64,000 nucleotides of DNA. Origin: Gordonia polyisoprenivorans NBRC 16320 = JCM 10675 (GTDB taxonomy: Bacteria > Actinomycetota > Actinomycetes > Mycobacteriales > Mycobacteriaceae). Within the stretch, counting starts at the first letter, position 1. Every line of letters begins with the position of its first letter. The stretch spans positions 21,547 to 85,546 of the forward strand of contig NZ_BAEI01000010.1 in assembly GCF_000241325.1 (NCBI RefSeq). Direction: 5' to 3'. The notes under the pieces were generated by a model that was not told where the DNA came from, searched no databases, and saw nothing but the letters and a program-made list of their open reading frames with translations. Below, piece after piece: positions 45,816 through 55,224 of the stretch. A program made the translations under genes and the position numbers.

Positions 45816-46763
45816 TCAGGGCTCGATCAGTGGTCCGGCGGGCATCATCGGGGTGCGTTCGGCGTCGTCCCACACCGAGAGCAGCTCGGCGAGGATCTGC
45901 GTCGACATCCCCAGTGCGCTGAGGTGGCTTTCGCCGGGCAACTCGAAGAGCTTGGCGTCGGGTAGCAGCGAGACCATGTGTATGCCATGGGAATACGGGA
46001 TGATGTGGTCGTGGTCGCCATGCCACCAGCGCACCGGCGTGGTGACGTCGCCGACGCGGAATCCCCAATCCTGGGCGAAGGCAACGACGTCGGCGAACGG
46101 TGCCTCCATGCGACGGCTGCCGCCGTGCAGCAGGTCGTCGAGGAACATCGCCCGGAACTCGGGGCGGGCGAGCAACTCTCGGTCGGCGCGAGGCGAGAAC
46201 CGGCCGTAGAGGCGGATCGCCGGATTCGCGATGGGCGCGGCCACCCCGAGCGCCGAACTGAGGATCTTGCCCAGGGGTGCACCGGCGACCCGGACGGCCG
46301 GGGCCAGCAGCGAACCCAGGGCCATCGCGCCGCCGCCGATGGCGTCGGGGCCCACGGTGGGTGCGACTCCGCCGACGATCCCGGCCACCATGACGCGATC
46401 GGGCAGCGCGTGTGCGGTCGCCAATGCGTACGGTCCGCCGCCGGACATGCCGATCACCGCGAACCGGTCGATGCCGAGAGCCTCCAGAACCGGCTCGAGG
46501 TCGCCGGGGAATTCCGCCACACATCGGTACCGGTGGGCGGTGGAACTGCCGACGCCGGGGCGGTCGAGCCCGATGAGCCGGATGTCGTGCTCGGCGGCGT
46601 AGGCGCGGGCCTCGGTCGGAATCTGGCGGCGTGCGCCGGGCGTGCCGTGCAACCAGATGACGGCGCGGCCGGTCGCCGACCCGAACTCGGCGAACCCGAT
46701 CCGGCGTCGTCCCCCCTCCACCGCCACCGAGCCCTCGATCTTCGGTCGGTCGATCCCCATCAT
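45816..46763 (-). CDS. Alpha/beta hydrolase
   Basis: A 315-residue serine hydrolase. The oxyanion-hole motif is WLHGTPGARR, the nucleophile elbow is GMSGGGPYA, and the Asp and His of the triad fall in WWHGDHDHIIPYSHG and PGESHLSAL. HGTPG and the fold spacing resemble epoxide-hydrolase or proline-iminopeptidase-like members; the substrate is not predictable. ATG 46763 or 46760. It is divergent from an MFS gene. Confidence 0.85.
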   Translation of the reverse strand: MMGIDRPKIEGSVAVEGGRRRIGFAEFGSATGRAVIWLHGTPGARRQIPTEARAYAAEHDIRLIGLDRPGVGSSTAHRYRCVAEFPGDLEPVLEALGIDRFAVIGMSGGGPYALATAHALPDRVMVAGIVGGVAPTVGPDAIGGGAMALGSLLAPAVRVAGAPLGKILSSALGVAAPIANPAIRLYGRFSPRADRELLARPEFRAMFLDDLLHGGSRRMEAPFADVVAFAQDWGFRVGDVTTPVRWWHGDHDHIIPYSHGIHMVSLLPDAKLFELPGESHLSALGMSTQILAELLSVWDDAERTPMMPAGPLIEP

Positions 46764-46828
46764 GTGACCAGGATCGCACTGTGAGTCGGTACGGTGGGCG
46801 TCGGGTCGGCGACAGAGCGGGGGTGGCG

Positions 46829-48397
46829 ATGGCCTCGGGTATGGCGCCGTTGCGGAATCGGGTGTTCCGCAATCTGTTCATCGCCCAGATGGTGTCCAAC
46901 ATCGGGCTGTGGATGCAGACCGTCGGCGCTCAGTGGTTCCTCGTCGACCAGCACGCCGGGCCGACGGTGATCTCGCTCGTCCAGACCGCGAGTCTCCTCC
47001 CGACCCTGCTGTTGTCGCTGGTCGCCGGGGTGCTCGCCGACGTGCTGAACCGCAAGTGGTTGCTGGTGGTGATGAGCGCGTACGCGACCGTCGTCGCCGG
47101 GGTCATGGCCGTCCTGGCCGCCGTCGACCTGCTCGACCCGGGCATGCTGTTGGTCCTGACGTTCTTGCTGGGTGCGGGTTCGGCGTTGTCGGCGCCGGCG
47201 TTTCAGGCGGTCAATCCGGAGATCGTGCCGCGCGAGCAGATCGCCGACGCCGCATCCCTGGGCAGCATGTCGATCAATGTCGCGCGGGCCGTCGGACCGG
47301 CTCTGGCCGGCGTGCTGTTCACCGTCGGCGGCGCCGGGGTGGTCTTCGCGATCAACGCGGTCTCCTACCTGGCCGTTGTCGTCGCGCTGCTGAGATGGCG
47401 GCGGCCGGGCGATACCTCGACGATGGAGCCCGAGCATCTCGGTACGTCGATGGTTGTCGGGTTGCGTTACGTCGCCGCTGCACCGATCGTGCGTCGGATC
47501 CTCGTGCGCTCGGCGTTGTTCGCGTTCCCGGCGTCGGCGCTGTGGGCGTTGCTCCCGCTGGTCGTCAGCAACTCCTTCCATTTCGGTTCCACCGGCTACG
47601 GTGTGGTCCTCGGTGTCCTCGGCTGCGGTGCGATCCTCGGTGTCCTCGGACTGCCCTGGATGCGTGATCATTTGTCGCCCAACGTGATCCTTGCCTCGTC
47701 CGCTGTTGTCTTCGCGGTCGGTACCGTTGCGGCCGCGCTCGGGTCCACGGTGGTCGCGTTGATCGTGTTCGTCCCGGCCGGGGTTGCGTGGATCGCCACG
47801 CTGTCGACGCTGAACGCCGAGATGCAATTGACCCTGCCCGCCTGGGTCCGTGCCCGGGGGATGGCCGCCTACCTCCTGGTGTTCATGGGGTCACAGGGAA
47901 TCGGATCGCTGGTGTGGGGTGCGCTCGGCGGGCTGCTGACGGTGCGGTGGGCGCTGCTCATCGCGGCGCTCGCGTTGATCCTGGCGGCGCTGGCCGTGGC
48001 GGTGCTGCCGATTCACGCCGAGACCGGCACCCTCGATCGGACGTTGTCGACCGCCTGGCCGGAGCCCATGCTGGTTTTCGAGCCGGCCCCCGACGACGGT
48101 CCGGTGCGGGTGGTCGCCACCTACCGGGTCGACGCCGAACACCACGACGAGTTCGTCGACGCGATGGCGGGTGTGGCACTGTCCCGGCGCCGCACGGGTG
48201 CACGAAACTGGCATCTGTATCGCAACGGCGAGGATTCCGACGACTACGTCGAGCAGTTCGTCGTCGGCTCGTGGTCGGAGTATCAGCGCCAGCGCACCGA
48301 GCGCTGGACCGAATACGACCACCAGCGGGTGTCGGACGCGCTGGCCCTGACCGTCGACGGACGCTCCCGCCAGGAGCACCTGTTCACCCTGCGCTGA
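46829..48397 (+). CDS. MFS transporter, MFS_3 (EntS-like) group with C-terminal ferredoxin-like domain
   Basis: A 522-residue efflux-type transporter. The first helix region LRNRVFRNLFIAQMVSNIGLWMQTVGAQWFL is the MFS_3 (PF05977) signature, and there are about 12 helices to residue 405. The soluble tail (VRVVATYRVDAEHHDEFVDAMAGV..., about 430-520) is the ferredoxin-like extension that belongs to this family. ATG 46829 (MASGMAPLRN) has a GGGGG stretch upstream; GTG 46781 is in frame and would add 16 residues. Relatives export siderophores or drugs. The substrate here is unknown, and no iron box is visible. Confidence 0.85.
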   Translation: MASGMAPLRNRVFRNLFIAQMVSNIGLWMQTVGAQWFLVDQHAGPTVISLVQTASLLPTLLLSLVAGVLADVLNRKWLLVVMSAYATVVAGVMAVLAAVDLLDPGMLLVLTFLLGAGSALSAPAFQAVNPEIVPREQIADAASLGSMSINVARAVGPALAGVLFTVGGAGVVFAINAVSYLAVVVALLRWRRPGDTSTMEPEHLGTSMVVGLRYVAAAPIVRRILVRSALFAFPASALWALLPLVVSNSFHFGSTGYGVVLGVLGCGAILGVLGLPWMRDHLSPNVILASSAVVFAVGTVAAALGSTVVALIVFVPAGVAWIATLSTLNAEMQLTLPAWVRARGMAAYLLVFMGSQGIGSLVWGALGGLLTVRWALLIAALALILAALAVAVLPIHAETGTLDRTLSTAWPEPMLVFEPAPDDGPVRVVATYRVDAEHHDEFVDAMAGVALSRRRTGARNWHLYRNGEDSDDYVEQFVVGSWSEYQRQRTERWTEYDHQRVSDALALTVDGRSRQEHLFTLR

Positions 48398-48457
48398 GTG
48401 TGTGGCGGGTACCCGGTTGCGGCCGTCGACGCACAGCCGAATCGGAGGAATCTCGCG

Positions 48458-48463
48458 TAACGT
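48458..48463 (+). promoter_or_regulatory. -10 box of a leaderless hydrolase gene
   Basis: TAACGT (TANNNT) followed by 7 nt and GTG 48471. This decides the start of the following gene, because the longer frame from 48402 would contain the promoter. Confidence 0.5.
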
Positions 48464-48470
48464 CGTAGCG

Positions 48471-49379
48471 GTGAGTGCTGCAGTTCTGGATCGGATCTCC
48501 CGAGGTCTGTCGCTTCCCGGCCCGTCCTATCTGCCGGTGCGTGACCTGCCGAGCGGGACGATGGTGGAATTGCCCGGGCGCGGTAGCACTTTCGTCACCG
48601 ACTCCGGCCCGGCCGACGCGCCGGCGATCATCCTGCAGCATTCGGTGATGACCACCGGACTGCTGTGCTGGTATCCGGTGATCCCCGAACTCAATCAGCG
48701 CTATCGGGTCATCACCCTCGATCATCGTTGGCATGGCCGCGGCATCCGGTCGGGCACCTTCGACCTGCTCGACTGCGCCGATGACGTCGTCGCGCTCGCC
48801 GACGTCCTCGGGGTCGGTCGGTTCGTGACCGCGGGTTTCTCGATGGGCGGTGGCATCTCGCAACTCGTGTGGCGTCGCCATCACGATCGGGTCGCGGGGT
48901 TGGTCCTGTGCTCGACCGGGCCGTATTTCAGCACCCGTGATCCGCACTTGCGCGAGCAGGCCAACAAGACCGGGCGACTGCTCAAGCCCGTCTATCGCAT
49001 CATCCCCCGGCCGTCGGACGCGACGTTGGACAAGCCCACCTCGCACACCGCCCTGTGGGGTATGCGTCAGTTCCTCTCGACTCCGTTGTCGCACACCGGT
49101 GACTTCGGGGAAGGACTGGGGCGCTTCGACTCTCGGGACTGGCTTGCCGAGATCGACGTGCCGACGTCGGTGGTGGTCTCGGTCCGGGACAAGGTCGTCG
49201 AACCCGAACGTCAGCAGTTGCTGGTCGACGGTATCCCGGGAGCCCGACGTTTCGACGTCGACGGCGGGCACGCGTGCTGTGTGCTCGGCGCGGACAAGTT
49301 CGTGCCGGAGTTCCTCGACGCCGTCGACGCGGTGGTTCGTGCGGGGGACCCGGACTCCCCGCGCATCGTCGTGCCCTGA
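48471..49379 (+). CDS. Alpha/beta hydrolase
   Basis: A 302-residue hydrolase from GTG 48471. The oxyanion region is IILQHSVMTTGLLCWYPVIPEL, the nucleophile elbow GFSMGGGISQLVW carries the Ser, VVVSVRDKVVEPERQQLL carries the Asp, and DVDGGHACCVLGADKF carries the His. HRWHGRGIRSG is typical of lactonase/carboxylesterase relatives such as 3-oxoadipate enol-lactonase-like enzymes, but no protocatechuate genes are beside it. The function is open. Confidence 0.85.
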   Translation: MSAAVLDRISRGLSLPGPSYLPVRDLPSGTMVELPGRGSTFVTDSGPADAPAIILQHSVMTTGLLCWYPVIPELNQRYRVITLDHRWHGRGIRSGTFDLLDCADDVVALADVLGVGRFVTAGFSMGGGISQLVWRRHHDRVAGLVLCSTGPYFSTRDPHLREQANKTGRLLKPVYRIIPRPSDATLDKPTSHTALWGMRQFLSTPLSHTGDFGEGLGRFDSRDWLAEIDVPTSVVVSVRDKVVEPERQQLLVDGIPGARRFDVDGGHACCVLGADKFVPEFLDAVDAVVRAGDPDSPRIVVP

Positions 49380-49603
49380 CGTAGCGCCTTCTCGCACGCG
49401 GCGCGGTGGGGTTGAGAGGCTGTCATTGCACAGATGTGCTGTGGCGGTGCACGCGGTACCGGTGTGAACAGGGCCACGCCCCAATCGGATACGTGATCTC
49501 GCCGTCGCAGGTCTTCCGTTCTCCACCTATCTGAGAGAACATGTGTACACCGAAATCCGTCGAGAACTGCAGACGGTCCGTCATTTCCCTGTGGAGGCCG
49601 ATC

Positions 49604-49723
49604 ATGATCGCACTCGTCGTAGTCCTGCTCGCGCTGGTTGCCCTCGGCATGCTGTGCAACCGGCCCGGCCTGAATTTCTATGCCCGAGAACTGGGTTCGT
49701 CGGGGCGCTACCGCGAGCGCTGA
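49604..49723 (+). CDS. 39-residue single-pass membrane peptide
   Basis: ATG 49604 follows a strong GGAGG site at the right spacing. The peptide begins with a helix (MIALVVVLLALVALGMLCNR) and ends with a polar, Arg/Tyr-rich tail (LNFYARELGSSGRYRER). The in-frame longer version from 49541 has poor coding character. A strong hairpin follows about 65 nt later. The family is unknown. The ribosome site, helix and terminator together support a real small gene. Confidence 0.55.
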   Translation: MIALVVVLLALVALGMLCNRPGLNFYARELGSSGRYRER

Positions 49724-49788
49724 CGCCCGCCCATCGCACGTGGCGACATCACGCCGCCCGGCGCATCGCCTATTCGGCACTACGACAA

Positions 49789-49829
49789 CGGGACCGATAC
49801 CGCACACGGGGTTTGCGGTATCGGTCCCG
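49789..49829. terminator. 16-bp hairpin between convergent genes
   Basis: CGGGACCGATACCGCA (49789-49804) and TGCGGTATCGGTCCCG (49814-49829) are perfect complements around a 9-nt loop. The position between the small rightward ORF and the leftward yceI gene suggests a bidirectional terminator. Confidence 0.7.
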
Positions 49830-49886
49830 GTCTGCGCTGACCCGTCGATCGATCGGGTCAGCGTGATCCCTGTGAGAAGGGGGGGG

Positions 49887-50438
49887 TCAGGCGCCCTGGC
49901 CGGCCTCGATCTCCAGGGTGATGGTGACCTTGTCGCCGACGACGACGCCGCCACCCTCGAGCGGCATCTCGATATCGATGCCGAAGTCCTTGCGGTTCAA
50001 CACGGTGGTGGCCTCGAAGCCGGCCACCGGGCCGTTACCCATACCCGGGTTGACGCCGTTGAACTCGAGCTTGAGATCGACCGACTTGGTCACGCCGTGC
50101 AGGGTGAAGTCGCCGGTGAGTACGTAGTCGTCGCCGGCGGGGCGCACCGCGGTCGAGGTGAAGGTGGCCTTCGGGTAGGTCTCGGCGTCGAAGAAGTCGG
50201 CGGACTTGATGTGGCCGTCGCGCTGCTCGTTGCCGGTGGTGATCGAGGTGACGTCGATCTCGGCCTGCACCGACGGCGTTCCGTCCTCGGCGACGGTGAT
50301 GGTGCCGCTGAAGGTGTCGAACTTGCCGCGAACCTTGCTCACCATGAGGTGCTTGACGGAGAAGCCGACGGTCGAGTGGACGGGATCGATGGTCCAGGTG
50401 CCTGCGGCGATCGGCGCGGTGACGGTGGGGGTGCTCAT
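49887..50438 (-). CDS. YceI family lipid-binding protein
   Basis: A 183-residue YceI protein, a lipocalin-like beta-barrel that binds isoprenoid or other lipids. Typical blocks: GTWTIDPVHSTVGFSVKHLMVSKVRGKFDTFSGTI, VQAEIDVTSITTGNEQRDGHIKSADFFDAETYPKATFTST and the closing DFGIDIEMPLEGGGVVVGDKVTI. There is no signal peptide, so it should be cytoplasmic. ATG 50438 is preceded by AAGGAGCATCCC. It is a single-gene unit with hairpin terminator downstream. Confidence 0.92.
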   Translation of the reverse strand: MSTPTVTAPIAAGTWTIDPVHSTVGFSVKHLMVSKVRGKFDTFSGTITVAEDGTPSVQAEIDVTSITTGNEQRDGHIKSADFFDAETYPKATFTSTAVRPAGDDYVLTGDFTLHGVTKSVDLKLEFNGVNPGMGNGPVAGFEATTVLNRKDFGIDIEMPLEGGGVVVGDKVTITLEIEAGQGA

Positions 50439-50586
50439 GGGATGCTCCTTGTTCCGGGGTGTCCGGGGGTCGATGACTGTCGTATCGATGACCGGTGAGG
50501 TCGCTGGGTCGTTCCGGCCCATTACCGAGCATAACCGGACCACGGTCCGATTTCATTCCCGAATGCCGAAGTTTTTTCGCGAGCTT

Positions 50587-51309
50587 CTATGACCAGGCGA
50601 AAACCGGCTGCTCGTACTCGTCGACACGGGTGTCACGGCCACGCAGCGCGACCTCGGCGAACTGATAGAGCACCGCGGCGGTGGGCGCGTGCACCAGCGC
50701 TGTCCGTCCACTCGGTGAGTGGTCGTCGGGATCGCGATGCAGTCCCGGAATCGGCATCTGGATGACCGGTCGCGCCGACTCCGGGATGGTGATGAACCGA
50801 GGTGTGACGAGGAGGTCGTCGAGCGGGATGAAGAACCAGACCGAGACCTCGTCGGGGTTGGGTGACGGTTCGGGGGCGTGCGGCGCCCAGCACACGACGG
50901 GTGTGATCACGTACCCGGATCTGGTCGGATAGTCGTCGAGCATGCCGATGACGTCGTCGGGGGACAGGGCCACGCCCATCTCCTCGTGCAGCTCACGCAG
51001 CGCCGCGGTGGTCTGATCCTCGCCGGGATCGAGTCGGCCGCCGGGCAGTGCGAACTGGGCGGCGTGGCGGCGCATACTCATCGGTCGGCGCAGGAGCCAG
51101 ATGCCCTGCTCGCGTTCGTTGGTGTCGGCGTCGTCGGTGTTGCTGCTATTGCGGTCGACGACGACGATCGCCACGGCCGCGGCCTTGCCGGGCGTGGTGG
51201 CGGCTCGCCGGTCGAAGGCTGACAGCCGATTACTCAGGACCTCGCGCTCGACCCACGTCATCCTCCCAGTTGACCACGCGTGGGGGTCGGTGACGACCAG
51301 CGGCGTCAT
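50587..51309 (-). CDS. NUDIX hydrolase (CoA pyrophosphatase-like)
   Basis: A 240-residue NUDIX protein. The Nudix box [23 protein letters not shown] is complete (Gx5Ex7REUxEExGU). The sequence just before it, [21 protein letters not shown], resembles the UPF0035/LLxxRSxxMRxHxGQxAxPGG motif of CoA pyrophosphatases (NudL), so it may clip CoA or acyl-CoA to phosphopantetheine derivatives. It lies 9 nt after the PPK2 gene and is likely in the same transcript. Confidence 0.87.
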   Translation of the reverse strand: MTPLVVTDPHAWSTGRMTWVEREVLSNRLSAFDRRAATTPGKAAAVAIVVVDRNSSNTDDADTNEREQGIWLLRRPMSMRRHAAQFALPGGRLDPGEDQTTAALRELHEEMGVALSPDDVIGMLDDYPTRSGYVITPVVCWAPHAPEPSPNPDEVSVWFFIPLDDLLVTPRFITIPESARPVIQMPIPGLHRDPDDHSPSGRTALVHAPTAAVLYQFAEVALRGRDTRVDEYEQPVFAWS

Positions 51310-51318
51310 GACGAGAGG

Positions 51319-52170
51319 TCAATACAGCGTGGGGATGCGCCGGAGCGGCAGGTCGGGTCCCTCGTAACCGGTCGCCTTCCGCTTGGGGAGTTCCACGTCG
51401 GGGCGGTCGAGCGGGGTGTAGGGAATCTGGTCGAGGATGTGGCGGATGACGTTGAGACGACCGCGTTTCTTGTCGTCGGTGTTCGCGACGTACCACGGTG
51501 CCCAGCCGGTGTCGGTGAAGCGGAACATGTCGTCGCGCGCACGGGTGTAGTCGTCCCAGCGCGTGTACGACTTGAGGTCCATCGGCGACAGCTTCCAATA
51601 CTTGCGTGGATCGTCGATACGGCTCTGGAGTCGCAGTGTCTGCTGACCCTCGCTGACCTCGAGCCAGTACTTGAGCAGGATGACCCCGGAGGCGACGATC
51701 GACCGCTCGTACTCGGGGGCCTCGGTGAGGAACTGCTTTGTCTGCTCCTCGGTGCAGAAGCCCATGACCCGCTCGACCCCGGCGCGGTTGTACCAGCTGC
51801 GATCGAAGATGACGACCTCGCCCGCGGCAGGTAGGTGCGGGACGTAGCGCTGGATGTACATCTGCGATTTCTCGCGCTCGGTGGGTGCGGGCAGTGCGAC
51901 GACCCGGAAGACCCGGGGGCTGACCCGCTCGGTGATCGACTTGATCACGCCGCCCTTGCCTGCGGTGTCGCGGCCCTCGAAGACGATGCACACCTTGGCT
52001 CCGGTGGTGCGCACCCATTCCTGCATGGCCACGAGCTCGACGTGCAGGGGTTTGACGAGCTTGCGGAATTCCTTGTTCTTCATGGGCTCGGTCGTCATGG
52101 GTTCGGTCGTCACGTGCTCGTCGTGACCGTCGTGGTTCGAGGAGTGCTTCTTGTGCTTCTTCTTGCCCAT
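51319..52170 (-). CDS. ppk2: Polyphosphate kinase 2 (PPK2 family)
   Basis: PPK2 transfers phosphate between polyphosphate and nucleotides. The 283-residue protein has a Lys/His-rich N-terminus, Walker A FEGRDTAGKGGVIKSI (about 64-79), the lid-arginine region SPRVFRVVALPAPTEREK, Walker B VVIFDRSWYNRAGVERVMGFC, and the C-terminal RWDDYTRARDDMFRFTDT...WYVANTDDKKRGRLN. ATG 52170 follows GAGGAGG. The class (1, 2 or 3) decides whether it favours GDP, ADP or AMP and is not resolved here. The polyphosphate link fits the phosphate-sensing genes in the window. Confidence 0.92.
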   Translation of the reverse strand: MGKKKHKKHSSNHDGHDEHVTTEPMTTEPMKNKEFRKLVKPLHVELVAMQEWVRTTGAKVCIVFEGRDTAGKGGVIKSITERVSPRVFRVVALPAPTEREKSQMYIQRYVPHLPAAGEVVIFDRSWYNRAGVERVMGFCTEEQTKQFLTEAPEYERSIVASGVILLKYWLEVSEGQQTLRLQSRIDDPRKYWKLSPMDLKSYTRWDDYTRARDDMFRFTDTGWAPWYVANTDDKKRGRLNVIRHILDQIPYTPLDRPDVELPKRKATGYEGPDLPLRRIPTLY

Positions 52171-52292
52171 GCTCGGCCTCCTCGACGGTGCCCGCCCGGA
52201 GGGCACTGATCTGCCCAGACTAGGTGACTGCGGTGTCCGAATGGCCTTTACGAGTCGATTAACGATTTGTCGCGGGTGCATACTCGCGGGTT

Positions 52293-53228
52293 GTGGCCGA
52301 TGCCCTCGCTCCCTTGACGCTGCACACCGTGGTGTCGTCGTGGCGAGTCGATGTGCCCACATCTGTCGTCGTGGTGTTGATCGCGGTGGCGTATGTGGTG
52401 GCCATGCGCAGGTCGACGCTGCCATGGCGGCGGGCGGTTCCGTTTCTGGTCGGCGTGGCGGTGTGGCTGATCAGCGCGTGCGGGTTTGTCGGCGTGTACT
52501 CCGACACGTTGTTCTGGGTGCGAGCGCTGCAGGTTGTGCTGGTGCTGATGGTGGTGCCGTTCTGCCTCGCGCTCGGGATGCCGGTGACGGTTGCCCGCGA
52601 GTCGTGGCCCGCGGCACGCAGCGTGATCGATCGTTGGCTGGGAACGCGGGCGGCGCGGGTGATCGCGTCACCGGCGGTGACCTCGGCCGGCGTCATCGTG
52701 ACGCCGTGGCTGATCTATCTCACCGGGTGGTATCCGGCGATGTTGCGATCCGACACCGTCGACACCGTGACCCGAGTGTTGCTCGTGCTCTGCGGCTTCG
52801 GATACTTCTACGCGCGGCTGCAGATCGACCCGGTGCCTCGGCGCTATCCGCAATCCCTGTCGCTGCTCGTCACCCTGGGCGAGACACTCGGCGACGGCAT
52901 CCTAGGCGTGGTGATGTGGCAGGGCGGACTCCTCGCCGCCTCGTATTACGAAGCGCTGCACCGCACGTGGGGGCCGTCGCTGCGGACCGATCAAACTATC
53001 GGGGCCGGTGTGTTCTGGGTGCTCGGCGACGTCATCGGTCTGCCGTTCCTCCTCGTGCTCTTCGACCGATTCCGCACCGATGAGAGTCGGCGGGCCGAGA
53101 TCGCCGACGCCGAACTCGATGCGGCCGAACGCGAGTCCACCCGATCGACGGCAGCGGAGACCGAGTCCGACCAACCGTCAGGACTGTGGTGGGAGAACAA
53201 CCCGGAGTTACGCGAGCGCTTCCGCTGA
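52293..53228 (+). CDS. Cytochrome c oxidase assembly factor CtaG-like membrane protein
   Basis: A 311-residue polytopic protein with about seven helices, of the Caa3_CtaG type, implicated in copper delivery to or assembly of the terminal oxidase. Typical features: short N-terminal LTLHTVVSSWRVD, helices spaced through residue 245, HRTWGPS after a small loop, and a polar acidic tail ending NPELRERFR. GTG 52293 is used. It is divergent from PPK2. The downstream gap holds dispersed repeats. Confidence 0.85.
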   Translation: MADALAPLTLHTVVSSWRVDVPTSVVVVLIAVAYVVAMRRSTLPWRRAVPFLVGVAVWLISACGFVGVYSDTLFWVRALQVVLVLMVVPFCLALGMPVTVARESWPAARSVIDRWLGTRAARVIASPAVTSAGVIVTPWLIYLTGWYPAMLRSDTVDTVTRVLLVLCGFGYFYARLQIDPVPRRYPQSLSLLVTLGETLGDGILGVVMWQGGLLAASYYEALHRTWGPSLRTDQTIGAGVFWVLGDVIGLPFLLVLFDRFRTDESRRAEIADAELDAAERESTRSTAAETESDQPSGLWWENNPELRERFR

Positions 53229-53248
53229 GCCGTTGGGCGCCAATTTCC

Positions 53249-53402
53249 GGTGGTCGAGCAGCCCGGCGGATCTTTCGTCCCGGTGGTCGAGGTGCCGAGG
53301 AGCGTTAGCATCCCGGTGGTCGAGGTGTCGAGGAGCGTTAGCGACGAGCCGTTCTTTCGGTGGTCGAGGTGTCGAGGAGCGTTAGCGACGAGCCTCGAGA
53401 CC
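53249..53402. repeat. Four copies of a GGTGGTCGAG element with palindromic end
   Basis: GGTGGTCGAG starts at 53249, 53282, 53315 and 53359. The last three copies continue as GTGTCGAGGAGCGTTAGC or a close variant, and the array ends with GACGAGCCTCGAGACC (about 53387-53402). This end is the reverse complement of the GGTCTCGAGGCTCG end found near 29350. Both arrays adjoin a DUF222/HNH gene. It looks like a dispersed REP-type element of this genome. No gene is visible between 53229 and 53450. Confidence 0.65.
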
Positions 53403-53450
53403 TGTTGCGCCGCTGCTGGTTTCCGACCCGGACCGAGCACGCCCCCGGGT

Positions 53451-55115
53451 CTAGGGTCCGCGGTCGCCGAGTAGTTGGGCGAGTTGGGTGTCGATCGGCG
53501 AGTCCGGGCTGGGGTCGGGGGTGAGGATTTCGACGAGATCGTAGTACCCGTGCCCGATCGGGATTCGGGTGCGGCGGATTCGGTCGGTGGGCAGCATCGA
53601 GTCCCGGTCGTCGCGCTCGGCGAGATCGGTATCGGTATCACCCTGTGTCGGGTCGGGTGGTGGGTGCAGGTCGGCGCGTACTTTGTCGAGGGTGGCGCGG
53701 AAAGTGGCCCCGACGTCGGGTAACGCGTTGGTGCGTTTCGGGTTCGGTGTCGCTGCCCCGACCGGGGTGTTTGTGCGCCACCAGCACCGTCCGGCCCACG
53801 GCCCGTCCCGATATATGCCGGTCGTGAATTGTCCGGGTTTGTCGCCGACCATGCGGTTGTGTTTGCCGCAGGCGGGGGCGAGGTCACCGATGTTGGTGAG
53901 CCCACCTTTCGCGTGATCTTTGGTGGCGTGATGGATTTCGACGTGGGCGGCGGGTTGAGTACAGCCGGGGAACGAGCAGTACTCGCCGCCGTCTTTGGCG
54001 AACAACGCGATCCGCTGGCCTTGACTCGCCAACCGCGCGCGCCCCAAATAGAGGGGCAGGTTGGTGTGGTCGTCGAACACGGCCAGCCACGGCTGGCACT
54101 GGGCGGCGAGGGCGATGACATCGGTGATCGGGAGGAGGGTGCCGGTCGCCGTGACGCCCATCCCGGTCTGCGCAATCAGGTCGGACAGGGTGGCTTTGAT
54201 GATCAGGTGTGGTGGTAGGCCGCGATGCGATTGGGGGCCGAGACCGGCATCCAGTCCGGCGCGCAGGACTGCTTCCAACGCGTCATGGTTGCGTTGGACT
54301 TGATCACGGTGATCGCGGGCTGCCGCGGCAGCCACCTGTTCGGGGTCGGCGTCTTCGCGACTGCCGGTGGGGGAATCGGGGTCGGCGGGGTTGTTCATTC
54401 CGGGGGCTGCCCACGCGGCGAGTACTGCTTCGAGGTGTGCGGTGAGGGTGGGGGTCATTTGCCCGGACAACCCACTCATTTGTTGGGCGTCTTGGCGGCC
54501 GATGCGGATCTGGCGGTGGCGTTGCCGGTCGGTGTCGTCGGTCAGGTGGCCGTCGGGGTCGAGGTGCGCCAACACCCGTGCCCCCAGGATCCGGAGGTCG
54601 GAGGGGGTGTGGGTGCGGGCGTAGCGGGCCATCGTGGCGTCGGCCGACATTTTCTCGTCGAACGGCACTGCCGCCGGGATGCGGTCCAGCACGTCGATCA
54701 CCACCGCCGCATGCGAGGAGCCGGCCGCCCCGGACGCCATCGCCTCGGCGAGTGCCGGATATTTGGGGGCGGCAACCTCACCGGTAAAGGTGTGGAACGT
54801 GGCGGTCGCTTTCAGTTGTTTCCACCGCCGCCACGGTTCCGACACACGGAGTAAGCCGATCATGGCGTCGGTGATCGACCCGAACCCGTACTCGCGGGCC
54901 AGATGGCGGTCGGAGAATTCGACGATCTGCCGATCCCCCTGAACGGTGACCCGGGTGATCAACTGCTCGGTGGATTGAGCGACCGCGACCAGGTCGTCGT
55001 TGGACAGGCCGGTCAAATCATCCGACGCCAGCGAATCAACCAAGCGGTGGGCGAGGGCGAGTTTCTGGGTGGTCGACAAACCAGACACGTCGGGTAACGC
55101 GGTGTCGACCATCAT
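53451..55115 (-). CDS. DUF222 / HNH endonuclease-signature protein (13E12 family)
   Basis: A 554-residue member of the same family as 27857-29131 but not a recent copy. DUF222 runs roughly 20-400. The HNH region is EYCSFPGCTQPAAHVEIHHATKDHAKGGLTNIGDLAPACGKHN, with the CxxPxC zinc pair and the IHH metal His. An acidic Pro/Asp-rich tail ends the protein. ATG 55115 or the adjacent ATG 55112. The repeat array 53249-53402 lies just beyond its stop. The role is unknown. Confidence 0.85.
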   Translation of the reverse strand: MMVDTALPDVSGLSTTQKLALAHRLVDSLASDDLTGLSNDDLVAVAQSTEQLITRVTVQGDRQIVEFSDRHLAREYGFGSITDAMIGLLRVSEPWRRWKQLKATATFHTFTGEVAAPKYPALAEAMASGAAGSSHAAVVIDVLDRIPAAVPFDEKMSADATMARYARTHTPSDLRILGARVLAHLDPDGHLTDDTDRQRHRQIRIGRQDAQQMSGLSGQMTPTLTAHLEAVLAAWAAPGMNNPADPDSPTGSREDADPEQVAAAAARDHRDQVQRNHDALEAVLRAGLDAGLGPQSHRGLPPHLIIKATLSDLIAQTGMGVTATGTLLPITDVIALAAQCQPWLAVFDDHTNLPLYLGRARLASQGQRIALFAKDGGEYCSFPGCTQPAAHVEIHHATKDHAKGGLTNIGDLAPACGKHNRMVGDKPGQFTTGIYRDGPWAGRCWWRTNTPVGAATPNPKRTNALPDVGATFRATLDKVRADLHPPPDPTQGDTDTDLAERDDRDSMLPTDRIRRTRIPIGHGYYDLVEILTPDPSPDSPIDTQLAQLLGDRGP

Positions 55116-55224
55116 TTCTCGCCCCCCCGGGATAGCGAACACCTGTTTGTGTGTCGTTGTGTTCGAGTGTATGCCGGGTTTGTCGGGTTGGCAAGAGGTT
55201 GTCGAAAGTTTTTTCGGATGGAAT

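Noticed and set aside
53249..53402. Possible CRISPR array
   Set aside because: Only four units with variable spacing (33, 33, 44 bp), the unequal spacers are parts of the same repeat family, and no cas genes are near.
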